A stretch of 64,000 nt of DNA from Dipteris shenzhenensis (GCA_047967505.1 CM106539.1); one strand, 5' to 3'; shown: positions 42,997 to 54,959, numbered from the stretch's first letter. Numbers and translations: made by a program. The notes: generated by a model from the letters alone, not told the origin.

Positions 42997-43368
42997 TCTT
43001 TTGGCATGCATTGTTCAATAACCTAGGTGCCAAGTCGAGATTCACATTTTCTTATCATCAAGAGGCTGATGGATAGAATGAAGCTACAAATAAAGTCATG
43101 CTAGAATGTTTGTGTTGTTATGTTCATGATCATCCATAGCTATGGGAGCACTACCTTCCAATGGTAAAGTTTTTGTACAATGATAACATCAACTAAAGAT
43201 CCAACTAAGATATTGCATGGAGGCCCTTTGTAGTTACATATGATGTGCAAAAAGGATGAAATATTGGTCACTTCAACTAGCTTTAGGGTTTTGTCCTTCA
43301 GTTGGGTAGAAGTAATTTCTCCTTTTTTTCTAGTCAGCTCTTCCACCTACAAAAATGCTCTAGCCCTC

Positions 43369-43370
<2 letters not shown>

Positions 43371-43408
<38 letters not shown>
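43371..43408. repeat. (GT)n microsatellite
   Basis: About 19 GT repeats. Confidence 0.95.
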
Positions 43409-43410
<2 letters not shown>

Positions 43411-43535
43411 CCCCTAGCTCCTGTTCTTGCTCTAGAGTGGTCCAAAGCTTGATTATAATGTGCCCAAGAGTCTTATTAAAAAAGAGAGAGTGCTCAATGG
43501 AGAAAAGGGAGCTCACAATATCAGAGGAGAGAAAT

Positions 43536-43735
43536 GGTGGACCACACAAATTGGAGTCGAGACATAAAGGGATTGCATTGACTATCACCTTCATGAATGG
43601 AAGTCTAGAGTGATCAATGCCATACAAAGGAATGATCACCTATTAACTAGGCAACCACATCTCTCTTACCTTATCCAAAATCCTATCAAAGGATCAAACT
43701 CTCCAATCACCTATATGTACAAATCTCAACACTTC
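43536..43735 (+). repeat. Dispersed repeat, copy 1 (about 200 bp)
   Basis: Matches 45,660-45,873 in the same orientation: CCACACAAATTGGAGTC, ATGCCATACAAAGGAATGAT, CCTTATCCAAAATCCTATCA and GTACAAATCTCAACA occur in both in the same order. Confidence 0.85.
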
Positions 43736-44239
43736 CCTTCAATACAAAAAGGGTGGAGTATTGCATTATCATCAGGTGATATAATCTACATGAGAAGCCT
43801 TTATTAGTTATAGGCTTATTATACAGTTTTGGATTTTAAAGGTTTGACACAACTTACTACACAAAGAGATTAGTGTGTTTATTAATGACTCACATGGGTG
43901 TAATGCATCCTAAAACATCAATGTTTCTATCTATCACAGACATAAATCGATATATGATACATGATCTTGGGTCGACGTTTGCTCGGGTGTAGCCAATCGC
44001 GAAACCATCTTTGAGGCCATTTTTGGGCCACATGTGATGCGCTCTTAGGTGAGATTTTGAATTTGGGGCGGATTGTGCTCTTGCCAAAAAATTTCCCGAC
44101 ATCATGATGCTACACTAGCGTAATAATGAGATGCAATTTATTTATTATGAACACCGCAAAGCTCAACACAAGGTAGTTCTACCCTACTTTGTGCAGTGCA
44201 GTCTCTAGCATTACTACATCGTGCATCTCTGCATTGCTT

Positions 44240-44565
44240 TGCGCAGTGCAATCTTTGGCCTGACCACTTGTCATCGCATAGCCTTTTGCCATAACTTTGC
44301 CACCTATGATTGAGTAGCGCGCCCATGCAGATCATAAAATTTAAGGTTGGCTTTGAGAGACCACTGTGCCGGTTCTTAGCATAATAACAAGACACAATCT
44401 ATCATTCTAAACACTATTGTAGCGCAGTCTCTTGCCTGACTACTTGTTATTGCCCACCCTTTTGCAACAGCTTTGCCATCTGTCACCAGGTAGCACGCCC
44501 ATGTATATCAAGAAAATTCAAGGTTGGCTTGGAGCGATCACCATGCTGGTTCTTGTTATGGAGTT
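44240..44565 (+). repeat. Diverged tandem duplication, unit about 150 bp, period about 178 bp
   Basis: From GCGCAGTGCAATCTTTGGCC (44,240) and GCGCAGTCTCTTGCC (44,421), both copies run through CTTTTGC, AGCTTTGCCA-like words, CACGCCCATG, AAGGTTGGCTT and a CTGGTTCTT end. Confidence 0.8.
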
Positions 44566-45659
44566 ACCTATTTTTACTTATTACAGAAGGAGATCTATGA
44601 CAACCACCTTGCTGGCAGGCTAAAGCTTGTGAAGACTCGAGACTGGAATTCACTTGAATGGCCTGATGTCGCTGCTCGAATGCTCCCACCAATCATGACA
44701 CCATAGCTCGTGTTCTTTGCTCCAATGGCAATGATCGAATGCAGACTGCTTGTTGTTGTTGCTGCTCTTCAAGGAGTCTTCTTTCTTCTCATTGTTTCTC
44801 CCTTTGCAAATGTTGCAAAATTGTCTTCCATTGTAGTTTCGATACTATGCCATTGCTTTTGTCGACCTGCAATCTGCTCCTTGTACCTTGACCAAGCTTT
44901 TTAGCTTTCCTATCTCACAGCCTTTGTCTACTCTTGCAAGCCATGGTGAGTTGCATGTTGCCATTGACGCCATGGCCATGATCAGTCCATAATAGACCCA
45001 AAGACGCTGGATTGTGAGGTGAGCAAAGAATAGAAGATAACTTACCTAAAAGAAGATAATGCCAAACCAAAGTCTATACAAGGTCACGTCGAGGTGCGTG
45101 CAAGTTGCAGGGTGTTTGTAGGGTGGGAGTAGATTGAAAGTACTTAATATTTCAAGATTCGATGGGCGGGAGGTGTGAAAATTCAAAATTTGTGGGAATA
45201 GCAAAATTTTGAACCTCCAAGTTTCCCCCCTCTAGTGATACACGTCAGCAGAATTGGATATCCCAAACAAGTGCAATGTGGCCTAAAATGCTTCAAAACA
45301 AAAATAGGCCAAAGGGCACGCTATCGGGTTTGATGCTATGTTTTTGCATAAATTGCTATATCCTATCGTCTTCAGGATGCATGCTTCACATGCAACATAG
45401 CATTTGTAATGCTTTAACGGTCTTGTTCCAAAGTTATTCCATAATTTTTTGGTTTCATGTTTAAGTTTGGAACGTGTACTACAACTTGAAGACAAACTTT
45501 GCCGCATTCCATTGAGCAATGCATAGTAATGGGTCATGCAATATACCTATTATAGAAAATTCCCTAAACCTCCCCAAAAATGGCTACACCCAAGCAAACA
45601 ATGACCCCCTCAAATAAACATCTTATCTTTCAAGGATAGGGAAATAAGAAGAACCTACA

Positions 45660-45873
45660 ATGTGAACCACACAAATTGGAGTCAGCACACAAAAGGATTG
45701 AATGACTATCACTTTCACAAATGGAAGGCTAGAGTGATCCATGCCATACAAAGGAATGATAACCTATTAAGTAGGCCACCACATCACTGTCACCACATCA
45801 CTGTCACCTTATCCAAAATCCTATCAAAGGATCCAACTCTTTATCACCTAGGTGTACAAATCTCAACAAGGTG
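45660..45873 (+). repeat. Dispersed repeat, copy 2 (about 210 bp)
   Basis: Partner of 43,536-43,735. It has an extra 18-bp internal duplication (CACATCACTGTCAC twice near 45,781-45,812). The two copies bracket about 1.9 kb of non-coding sequence and may be ends of one decayed element. Confidence 0.8.
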
Positions 45874-46523
45874 CAGCTTGTATCTTGCCTAAGCACATCT
45901 TCATGAAGATAAGAATTTTATAGTTGAACTTCCCAAATCCCTTGTGCAAATAGATACCAATACAATTTGGATTGTTATGTGTTAGGGCATCTGCTTGCTG
46001 AGAGGTCACAAAACCAAGAAGTTTTAACAATCTACCATCTTTGATTCATTTAGCAACAAGTTTGTATGCATGATTGCCTCCTCTCATGAAGATTTCGAGC
46101 AAGATTTTGGTACATGCAGCACATCATCAGTTTACTATTGTTTGCCTTTGTAAAGAAATCACTCACGAAGTCCTCAAAGAAATAGTGAGCTAGCTAGAAA
46201 GTTCCTTCTTCCTCCAATGTCAGATGAAATGGTAGTGGATATCAATGTGGGAATCTTATAATATTTGGGCTCTTTGTCAATAAATAATCATTGTAGCACC
46301 ACTGTGGATTCCACCAAGATCCTCCAAGAGCCTTCAAAGATAAATTGCTTCATGTGCATGTAAGTAAGATAGATATAGGTACCTTCTACTATAAACAAAG
46401 CCATTATGGTCTACTATTTGTTAGACCAAGATACACAATGAGAATTTAGCATGAATGTGTATCTTGAAATAGACTTATAGTTGGGACCACCCCCAATGAG
46501 AAGAGATTTATATTTATTTTATA

Positions 46524-46588
46524 GAAGGACCTACATGACCTTAATCCATTATTCTTGAAGGACCTACATGACCTTAATCCATTCAAGA
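46524..46588 (+). repeat. 33-bp tandem duplication
   Basis: GAAGGACCTACATGACCTTA plus ATCCATT occurs at 46,524 and 46,557. Confidence 0.95.
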
Positions 46589-46589
46589 A

Positions 46590-47110
46590 ATTTAAAGCCA
46601 ATTTTTGAGAATCAAATTAGCAAGTGGATAAAAATCTTTGGATGTGGCCATGGAGGAGAGCACAAACCATATGATTTCAATGCCTTTTGCAGACATCATG
46701 GCATCAAAGACAGATCATTTATAACTACTCTCTTGAACAAATGTTGTTGAAGAAAATAGAGTAATTGGAGAATTTGCACCATGTATGCTAAATGATAAGA
46801 AAAGTTCCAATATCATATTTGGAAAACCATGTGCAACAATAGTATCCTTTATGATAAATAGAAGCCCCATAACTAAAAAATTCACAAGAATTAAGTCATT
46901 TGATAGTATTTGGATATCTAGCATATGCACATACCAAATGAACTTAGAAATAGCTTGATGTGAAGTATATCAAACGTGCACTTATTTTATTAGGATACAT
47001 AGAAGACTCTAAAGCATAGAATTTGTATAATCCCACTAAGAGAAGAGTTACAATCTCCGAAGATGCCGGCATTGATGAGACTTCTTTGTATGTTAATCAA
47101 CGTTTATAAT
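46590..47110 (+). pseudogene. Ty1/copia integrase relic
   Basis: Plus-strand frames read G-G-E-H-K-P-Y-D-F-N-A-F-C-R-H-H-G-I-K, equivalent to the copia G-G-E-(F/Y)...F...C...H-G-I motif. An L-E-Q-M-L-L-K-K-I-E stretch sits where P-Q-Q-N-G-V-V-E-R-K is expected, followed by V-F-G-Y-L-A-Y-A-H-I-P-N, Y-N-P-T-K-R-R-V-T-I-S-E-D and I-D-E. The order matches the end of the integrase core in Ty1/copia elements. Stops and frameshifts are frequent, so it is long dead. Sequence upstream to 45.9 kb may be the rest of the same element, but I see no clear motif. Confidence 0.72.
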
Positions 47111-48040
47111 ATTCTTGCATGATATACTGCTTCTAAGATATCCTAAGCACTTTTTAAAGTCTGGGAGGACCAAAGGCAAGGTATAATTTACCTCATCCAT
47201 TGAAAGTGAAATCAAAGACAAAGCTTACGCATCATGTGCATCTTAGCTTCGAGTGCTTGGGGTAATAGGGCCAGGATGGACAACATCCTCAGTGATGAAA
47301 AAGTCCCAAAGTCCCATGACAAACAAAAGATTTCTAACCATAAAAGTCCCCAAAGAATAGTTTGCACCATCCAACTTATTTTCCTAGGCAATCACACCAA
47401 CAACATCTCCTAGGTTCTGGTCCATCACTAAGAAATGTGGGAAAAAATGTGTATAGAATTCCCTTACTAGGAAGTGTACAACACACTAATAGATCTCTAC
47501 CCAAACTAGCTAATGCTTGGTTCAAAAATGTAGTGTATGCCACTAAAAACTGTGAGTACTTGAAAAGCCAGATCTCAATGGCACAAGGGGCAACAAATGC
47601 AAGATAAGGAGAAGGAAACAAAGCTCCAAGTATAAGCAAAATTTTAATCTATGAACTGCTAAATAGCCCTAATATAGGTCAATAAATATACCTTGAAATG
47701 TGACCAAACATTACAAAATTAGATTAGAGAAACTCTATTTTTTGCGCACCACATCTCTAATTTTTGCGCACCACATCTCCCAATGCAAGAATTGAATAAA
47801 TTGGGCATGTTCTTTCACAAATCATGATGATTTCTTTGGTATTTAGTCGAAAATGACTTGCAATTGAGTGTCTTATGAGTGAAAATGGTCTCCGACTCTG
47901 ACAAGAGGAGGTCCATGAAGACAAATGTGGAAAGGTGTAATTAGAATGAAAGAATGGATAGCAGTTCAACCTCCTCAACTTCATCTGAGCTATCTTTGTC
48001 CAACTCAAGAGAGTAAACAAATCCAAATATGGAAAAGAGG
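47111..48040. other. No gene recognised; one short duplication
   Basis: Contains TTTTTGCGCACCACATCTC twice (near 47,738 and 47,760). Open frames on both strands, including 47,757-48,173 minus, have no recognisable domain. Confidence 0.5.
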
Positions 48041-48360
48041 TGTTCAACACGGCCCAATAGACAATGAACAAAAGAGGAAGACATCTCTTAAGAAACAAAA
48101 GATTCCGAAAATTTTTGAGGGCTTCACCTCTTATTATTGAATAGACAATGAACAAAAAGAGGAAGGAAAGCATCTCTCAAGAAACAAAGGATTCAAAATT
48201 TTTGAAGGCTTCATGTCCTACTATTGAACAAACAATAACCAAAAGAAGAAGGCTTCACCTTCTATTTTTGGGTGGTCAACATGGCCCATTTGTGAATAGA
48301 CAATGAACAAAAGAGGAAGGTATATGTCAAGAAACAAAGGATTCCAAGGATTCACGTCTA
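48041..48360 (+). repeat. Degenerate tandem repeat, unit about 80 bp, about four copies
   Basis: AATAGACAATGAACAAAAGA and AAGAAACAAAGGATTC-type words recur near 48,056, 48,140, 48,222 (diverged) and 48,294. Confidence 0.8.
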
Positions 48361-48748
48361 AATTTGAACCGATTGTAGAGAACTAAAAGCCTTAGTAAGC
48401 TCGAAGTTTGTTGTAGTGGGACCTCGAATAGGGTGGAAAGAATTTCGAAACCTATATCAATGACTATTGCACCAAGTTAATAATTGGAAGCCATAATATC
48501 CCTAGGGCATACTAACACTTATTGCCATCTTGTCGAGGATGTCACCCTTTCTCCTTTGGTTCATACTTCATGCAAGTTTCTCCAAAAACTCATGGGAGTG
48601 TTGCAAAAGAACATGCATAGCTAGTTGGAGGGAGTTCGTCATGGTAGTGTTCAGCTAAAGGCACCTTCTCCCAAGTGATCCCATTGAGACTATGGTGCCT
48701 CAAGGCTCCCTTCAAAATTCATGTCCCTTTTTTTTTTGTGTGTGTGTG

Positions 48749-48750
<2 letters not shown>

Positions 48751-48797
<47 letters not shown>

Positions 48798-48960
48798 GAG
48801 AGAGAGGCCTAAATTATGGGAGGGGTTTTGATCAAGTTTCTATTCATACGAGTTTAAAACTTAGAAAGAAAGCGTGTAGCCTACAAGATGGGAGGGCTTG
48901 TGATCAAGTTTCTATTCATGTGAACTTTAGAAACTCAAAAGATATAGAAAACACGCAAGT
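48751..48960. repeat. (GA)n microsatellite followed by a diverged duplication of about 75 bp
   Basis: GA repeats at 48,751-48,805. Then GGGAGGGGTTTTGATCAAGT (48,820) and GGGAGGGCTTGTGATCAAGT (48,890) start two related units that continue TTCTATTCAT. Confidence 0.85.
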
Positions 48961-49900
48961 GTTAGAAACTCATGGAACATCCCCCTAAAGATCCTATGGA
49001 CACCTTTTCTTGCTCAGTCATTGTAGATGACTAAACAACCAAAAAAAGAAAGAATGGTAAATAGAGAGGCAAACATTAAGATACAACGAGCATACACAAA
49101 AAGGTAAACTCGCAAGTTTTCTATACTAGAAAACTCACACAAGATCAGTAGAACTACAAAATTAGCCAATGTTGGGTTTTTTTTCAATGAGAGAATGTAA
49201 ATATATATGATTCAATTCTAACTTGTGAAGTTTATCCTAGAAGCCTTGGCTCATCGTGGCCATACTGCAATGCCAAAAAATAATGAGCCCTTCTAATTTT
49301 TTAGTCATACTACAAAAAATTTCTCTTGGAATAAACTTAAGGGTAATTCTGAAAATTCATTTGACCATGTTATCAGCCTTAATCAAATGTGGCACCTCCT
49401 TGCTTGCCTTCCCTACTTTGTCACGGTGCTTGGGCCACTGATTATTTTTTGGCAGCTAGCTATATCATGTTATGCACTTCCCTTAAGGTCATACTATGCC
49501 CATGTGGTCCCTTTCATTAAATAATCTGGCTTGATGATGAAAGAAGCTCCCTTCTTAAAAATAGTATGTTGTGCTAACATAATCAGCTTCCTAAGGCACA
49601 TGACGAGAGTACAAAAGTGATAACTCTATGCAAGAAAATGACTCAACATTATCATAGGCCGGCATGAACTTAGGGTCTATGTCATGGATGGGAAAAAGAG
49701 GGGAAATAGGTATCTTGCTTATGCTTGCACATCCGTACAATTGATGTGACATTTTTATATAACCCTCTCTCATTCTCCCTTGGATCATTATATCGTGCAC
49801 CAAGGGAAAAACATCCAAAATATGTTTTTCCAAGAAAAAACATCCTTAAAAGCCATCGTTATTCCCATTTTCATGAGATAAGGTAAAAACTCGGTAAAAA
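48961..49900. other. No gene recognised
   Basis: AT-rich sequence with no legible domain or element end. Confidence 0.5.
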
Positions 49901-49919
49901 TAAGGTTAGGTCATGAGGT

Positions 49920-50762
49920 CACCTACTCCATAAAGAGCATGCGAAGGTGTAGATGAATAAAAGCAACACAATTTTGACACCATCAAGTGATGGCAATAGT
50001 GGCGCCCAAGCTCAAATGTTGTTCGACTTGTCTTACACTCGTCTAAGCTTAGCAGGTACCCCTTTTCCTCTACTCTTCTTCACACCTGCATTTCATCCTC
50101 TTTATTCTTCTCCACCTTCAATTTTGTACCTCCCTGACATTCAAATAGGTTGGCATGAATTTATAATAGGCTTAGGTCATGAGTTCCCCAACTCCATAAA
50201 GGGCTTGTGAGGGTGTAGATGAACAATGACAACACAATTTTGACACCATTAAGCACTGGGATTAGTGGCAACATCCCAAGTTCAAATGTTGTTGAACCTG
50301 TCTTACTCTTGTGTAAGCTTAGCAAGTACCCCTTCTCTGAACAGTGTTATCTCTCAAGCAATGCTAGTAGTAGCAGCTGCCCAAGCTCAAATGGCCATAC
50401 ACTCGTTTGAGTCTACCAGGAACCCCTTTTCCTGTGCTCTTCTCTATGCCTCCATGTCATCATCTCTAGCTTCAATTCTCTCTTGCAGTCTACTGGCATG
50501 AACTGACACATTGTCGTAGGTCATCAGTTCCCCGACTCCGTAAAGAGTGGAGACGAGCAATGTTATTACAATTTCGACACCATCAAGCGATGGAAGAATC
50601 CCTTCTCCTGTACACCTGCATTTCATAATCTCTAGCTTCAATTTTGTGTGCGGTGCACCGGCATGAACTTGACACATAGTCTTAGGTCATGCATGAGGTA
50701 CCCTACTCCATAAAGAGTGGAGATGAACAAATGTTATCACAAGTTTGAAACACGATCAAGCA
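49920..50762 (+). repeat. Degenerate copies of the downstream gene's 5' end, in tandem
   Basis: Units containing CTCCATAAAGAG/GGC, GGTGTAGATGAA, ATTTTGACACCATCAAG, GATGGCAATAGTGG, CAAGCTCAAATG and CTTCACACC-like words begin near 49,928, 50,190, 50,536 and 50,708. The last unit is the 5' leader and first codons of the gene at 50,763-51,518. The earlier units include the stretch equivalent to its putative transit peptide but lose frame. So promoter, leader and exon-1 sequence has been serially duplicated. Confidence 0.8.
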
Positions 50763-51518
50763 ATGGCAGTAGTGGCAACTGCCCAAAAAGCTCAAATGGT
50801 GTTGAACTTGCCTTACTACACTCGAGGAACCCCTTCTTCTTCTTCTCTATTCTTCTTCACTCGCAGGACCATCTCCATTTCATCCTCTCCATTCTTCTCC
50901 ATTTCATACTCTCCAATCTTCTTCTCCATAACCCACCTCAATTCTCGCTGGCCTCTTCCCCCTCCTTCTTCTTCCCCTTCCCCTTCCCCCAGTAACCTTG
51001 ACGACGATGGCGTTATCCAAGACATGGAGCTCTACCTCAACGACCTTTCTCTCGAGTATGACAGCGTCTGGGACACCAAGCCTGCTTGGTAATTCCTCAC
51101 GTCTCCGTCTTCTTCTTCTCGGACCCCAATTGCTGCATTTTCATTTCTTTTCCTCTCATCAGCAGCTTGTCCTTGTAGGTGCCAGCCTTGGACAATTGTG
51201 CTTACTGGAGTTTTTGCTGTTGTTGGATCTTGGCTGACCTTGCATTCTGTATTTGTCACTACCCTTGTAACGCTGGTAATCGGTTTGTGGTGGTTCGTTT
51301 TCTTGTACTCTTATCCTCAGGTATTCTTCTCGGTTTTTAAAATAAGAGCATCTCTGTAAGTTCTTCCCTTGGGGCTTGTATCAGAAAATTGTTCTCAGTA
51401 ACATGCATTGGCTTCATCTTTCTTTACGCAGGCCTATTCTGCAATGATTGCTGAAAGAAGGAAAAGAGTTAGGGAAGGAGATGAAGATACTTTTGGCTCT
51501 CAGAAGGCAGTGCAATGA
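50763..51518 (+). CDS. Plastid-type two-helix membrane protein (DUF6737-like), three exons
   Basis: Exons 50,763-51,088, 51,179-51,320 and 51,432-51,518 have GT-AG introns of 90 and 111 bp and give 184 residues. The first 75 or so residues are rich in Ser, Phe and Pro and low in acidic residues, as in a chloroplast transit peptide. The mature part starts D-D-D-G-V-I-Q-D-M-E-L-Y, then V-W-D-T-K-P-A-W-C-Q-P-W-T-I, two hydrophobic helices (about 115-131 and 135-153), Y-P-Q-A-Y-S and a basic tail R-R-K-R-V-R-E-G. A K-P-x-W-C-Q-P-W motif before two helices is, from memory, shared by cyanobacterial and plant DUF6737 proteins; the family name should be checked. Function unknown; thylakoid or envelope location is inferred. 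Start chosen because it is the first ATG in the open frame and matches the duplicated upstream units. Confidence 0.85.
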
Positions 51519-52400
51519 GGATCAATTGAAGACGCCCGAAGATGTTGGCCACAGCGGAGCTGAATTAAGGCGGGTGAACACATAATATCGATCAGCTGGG
51601 TGAGGCAAGGTTGGAAGTTGGCATTTGACTTAATTGGACTTTCTGCAAATACACAGTAATCAGTTGGAGCTGGGGCCTACGTGCCTGTCTGTGTTTTTTA
51701 ATGATTATTTTTTAAGAATGGACGGATCATCTTCCTATTAGATCTCAGTGTACAGGGCAAACGTGGGGCAGATTAGCTGACGCAACCCTGATCTTATGAC
51801 TTGAAATTTGGCAAAAATCTGCTGTGGAAGCCTTCTGCATTATTTCTATCCAATGTGTAGAGGGCAAACTTCAGTTTAGTTTGGTGAATCCTGATGTTAA
51901 ACGTGGCAAACGTCTGCTGTTAAAGCCTTCTCTATTTCTCTTGTGTCATTTCAGAAAATTTCCTGGGATGATATCTACGAACCAATGTACTTTACGCATT
52001 TCAATGTTTTAACTTTTATTGTTTTTTAGTTCCAGATTTGTAAAATTATAATATTTTGGATGTACGTTTTGAAAACTTGTACGTCTTATATGGGGGCAGC
52101 TCTGCCTACATTTAGTGATTATTCTGTACTATATACAGGTCTTTTGTTAGCACCCTTCTAACTAAAGCTTATCCCCTTATGCTTTACTACAGCGCTCGAT
52201 CTAGACGTAAACATACAACTCCTCAACTCTAGAGCCTAGTCTGACTTGAGAATGAAGGTCATGGTAATCTACGGAGGATCAAAATAGTGCTGTAGCAGAT
52301 TATTGTACTACCGCATTTCTTGGTTACATTGACAAGGGCATCCAAGTCACACCATTGTATGAAAAAATTTGTGATAAGTCGCTGAGGAGTCCCACACTGG
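51519..52400. other. 3' flank of the DUF6737-like gene; no further gene
   Basis: Probable 3' UTR followed by AT-rich sequence. The words CTTCTGCATT/CTTCAGTTTAG and GGCAAACGTCTGCTG/GGCAAAAATCTGCTG show a weak internal duplication (51,810-51,930). Confidence 0.45.
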
Positions 52401-52410
52401 TGGTTGTGGA

Positions 52411-52969
52411 TCAATCAGGAATGAGTACGGCACTCGTCCTTGATCTGTGGAACGTAATCAGCTGAAGCTGGAATAGTGTCATCACCAGGATAAAAACTTT
52501 CGACCAAAAAATGTGAATTCTAGGGCATAACTTATGTGTGAACGTTTTTGCTGATCCGGAATGGGCGACAGTATCACAGTTACGACTCAGCTTTGGAAAA
52601 ACATACTTCACTTTCTTGGGTGCTATAAATAACAATACTTGATCTCCTTCATTGACCTAAAGATAGCGTCTGCATTTATTAACTGTGCTCTGCTTATTTG
52701 ATCTCTTACCGGTAGCAGCAGGTCTTGCATTCTTGCACAACTTTGACAGTGAGGGACACTCTTTGTCGAAAAATAAAGTTACCTGGAATGGGAGTATCAG
52801 CATAAGCCACTTGGAAGGTGCCATACAAACATAACAAGCAACAGGTACTCTTCCCACGACGATAGATGTGACTGAACAGTGTGTTAACACCTCTTCCAAT
52901 ACTTGATTGACTCGTTCGGTCTGTCCATCAGCTTCTCTATTAATTGGATCTTTATCTGTAACGAGAGCT
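52411..52969 (-). pseudogene. Gypsy integrase relic, downstream part
   Basis: The minus strand reads L-V-T-D-K-D-P-I, then after a large deletion E-A-D-G-Q-T-E-R-V-N-Q-V-L-E-E (52,945-52,895), the conserved gypsy integrase motif, and further on Q-V-L-L-F-I-A-P-K-K. It continues the integrase piece at 54,541-54,870, from which it is separated by an LTR-type insertion. Confidence 0.82.
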
Positions 52970-54540
52970 TGTTGGAGTATAGGGGTTGAGTCCCCATGAG
53001 GAGGACATGGGGGAGTCAGACCAATGAGACTGAGAGAGAAGTCATGTGGGCAGAAGAGAAGACTGCCACATGAGCAGACCTAAAGAAGAGGTGGCTGCCA
53101 TGCATAGGAGCTGCCATGTGGATGCATGTACAGAATGCCACGTGGGCATGCAGGGATACAAAGAGGATCAGAGGACAGCATCTTGAGAGGTGTGTTGCAG
53201 CAGATAGGACTGCATATAGGCAGCAGATTTGGGACAGATATGGCTGCTAGATGGCACAGCACAATCAGTCCAGCATGAAGGACTGGGTAGGCAGGCATTG
53301 GCAGGAAAGGAACCCTGCAACAAGGGTGTCTTCATTAAGGAGGAAGAGGCCATTCTCAGGTGGAGTGTCTCTCAATTGGAATCCATGAAAGGCATGAGAA
53401 TTTAGAGATTCAAGAGTAATAAGGTACCTAGCTTGCTGTGATGGAAAGATGCTGATAGAGAACCGAGGTATGTTTTCTCTTGTTGTGCATTTATGCTGAT
53501 TTCAGTTGCATGCTTTGATCATAGTGTTTGTTCAGGTGGAGGGTAAAAGCCTTCCGAATAGACAAAGGGGGAAGGCAAAAGCATTTGGAGCTGCTGCTTG
53601 CACACTAAAGATGCTGGTGTCATGGGCTTTGCGGAGGTGGTGGTGCTGACTGATGCAGGTGACATGGAGGATTTTCAAAGGGGGATCAAGGGTATGATGT
53701 TGGACAGGTACATTGGTAGCTTAGTCAAAGATTTTGTGTCGGAGAGACCGAAAAGCTAAAGAGGAGGGATTGCAAGTGACCTTTGTGGGCTCAGGATTAA
53801 GGTTTGAGTGCATCTCAATGAGACTTTGTTCAAAAGACAGCTGGGAACATTCCAGAGCTTTCAAAGGAAGCCAATTGGTGGTGATCTATATGAAGAAGCC
53901 ACAGGGATGTCCTTATACCGGTCTCAAGGATTGAGGTTGCAGACGATGCTTGGTACCTTACAACATGCAGGAGGATGACTAGATGGACTTGTTACTGGTG
54001 CCTGGGTATCTTGACGACTGTGTCCACTGTCATGTTCCTGATGTTGATTGGAATTGCCTTAGCAGGTAGGCTGAGTGGTCCTGGGACTGGTCAGATTAAG
54101 AGGGAGGGGCCAGCCCTCACCTCTGTATAAGGGGGCACTTGTCGCATTCAGCCGGGCTTTAGTAACAGCTGTTGGAGCAGCCCATAACAGCCATGAAGCT
54201 GATAGTGGGCATGCAGCAGCAGTAGGATGGTCCTGGACCTGCCAAAGGGTGCGCATTTGGCAGCACACTTGGCTGCAGATGTGGAGCATTATTCTGGGTA
54301 GTATTTGTACCTATTTGGGAGCGCTCTTTTGGTTTTTCTGTCTACATACTGTCCATATTCCAAATCTTTTGTGTGTTCTAAATCTACTCGTGTGCACATG
54401 TAAGTGAGATATATTGATTTGTAGTGGCTTGGCAATTCTTTTACATAGATCGAGTTGTGGTCAAAGGGTAGTTTGATGCAAGGTTCCATTTTCTAGCATG
54501 GTATCAGACTAAGGTTGATATGTGCTTAGGTTTCCTAACA
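52970..54540 (+). mobile_element. LTR-type insertion (1571 bp) splitting an integrase relic
   Basis: Begins TGTTGGAGTAT and ends TTTCCTAACA. The element at 55,371 has the same TGTTGGA start and CTAACA end, and both contain repeated GCTGCCA(C/T)(A/G)TGG words, so they are relatives. Near its end (54,499) is TGGTATCAGACT, a primer-site-like sequence directly after a possible LTR end (CTAGCA, 54,498). So it may be an LTR plus a remnant of internal sequence. The 5-bp flanks (GAGCT and TATCT) do not match well. Confidence 0.55.
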
Positions 54541-54870
54541 TATCTTTGGTGGACCATGAATTACATAATGTGTTGAATGATGATTCATGTGATGTTAGGA
54601 GCTTGGGCACTCTTCTTGGATGGAATGAAGTGTGCCACCTTTAATAAAAAGTCCATTACTACTATTATTTTTAACATTACCCTTGGAAGCTATAGGCAAT
54701 ATAGTAATTAAATCCATGCCATCTTTGATTTAAAAAAACATTTCTACCATGATTTGAGCATTATCTTGGAAGCTTTAGGAAATCTTGTAATGAAATCCAT
54801 GATAATACGCTCCCATTGTTTTATTGGAAATGTAATGGACAAGGAAGCTAACTTATTCTCTCTGGCCTGT
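54541..54870 (-). pseudogene. Gypsy integrase relic, upstream part
   Basis: Minus strand: W-E-R-I-I-M-D-F-I-T-R-F-P-K (54,815-54,775), a partial repeat of this segment with M-D-F, then L-K-V-A-H-F-I-P-S-K-K-S-A (about 54,650-54,610) and I-H-G-P-P-K just before the insertion. The next expected residues (L-V-T-D-K-D-P) occur on the other side at 52,969, showing that the insertion hit an integrase gene. Confidence 0.8.
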
Positions 54871-54959
54871 TATCTATCTGGGTATGCGGGAGTGTGTACT
54901 GAATTGGAAAAAACACAAAACACTTGTGTTCTCGCATCTTTGGGTGTGTGAGATTGAAT

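Noticed and set aside
43334-43639. Frames across the (GT)n run encoding Cys-Val or Thr-His repeats
   Set aside because: Pure microsatellite translation.
47757-48173. 138-codon minus-strand frame
   Set aside because: Overlaps a tandem repeat and shows no recognisable domain; weak Leu/Phe-rich composition.
50745-50762. Extending the plastid-type gene upstream to 50,745
   Set aside because: That codon is TTG, not ATG; the first ATG in the frame is 50,763.
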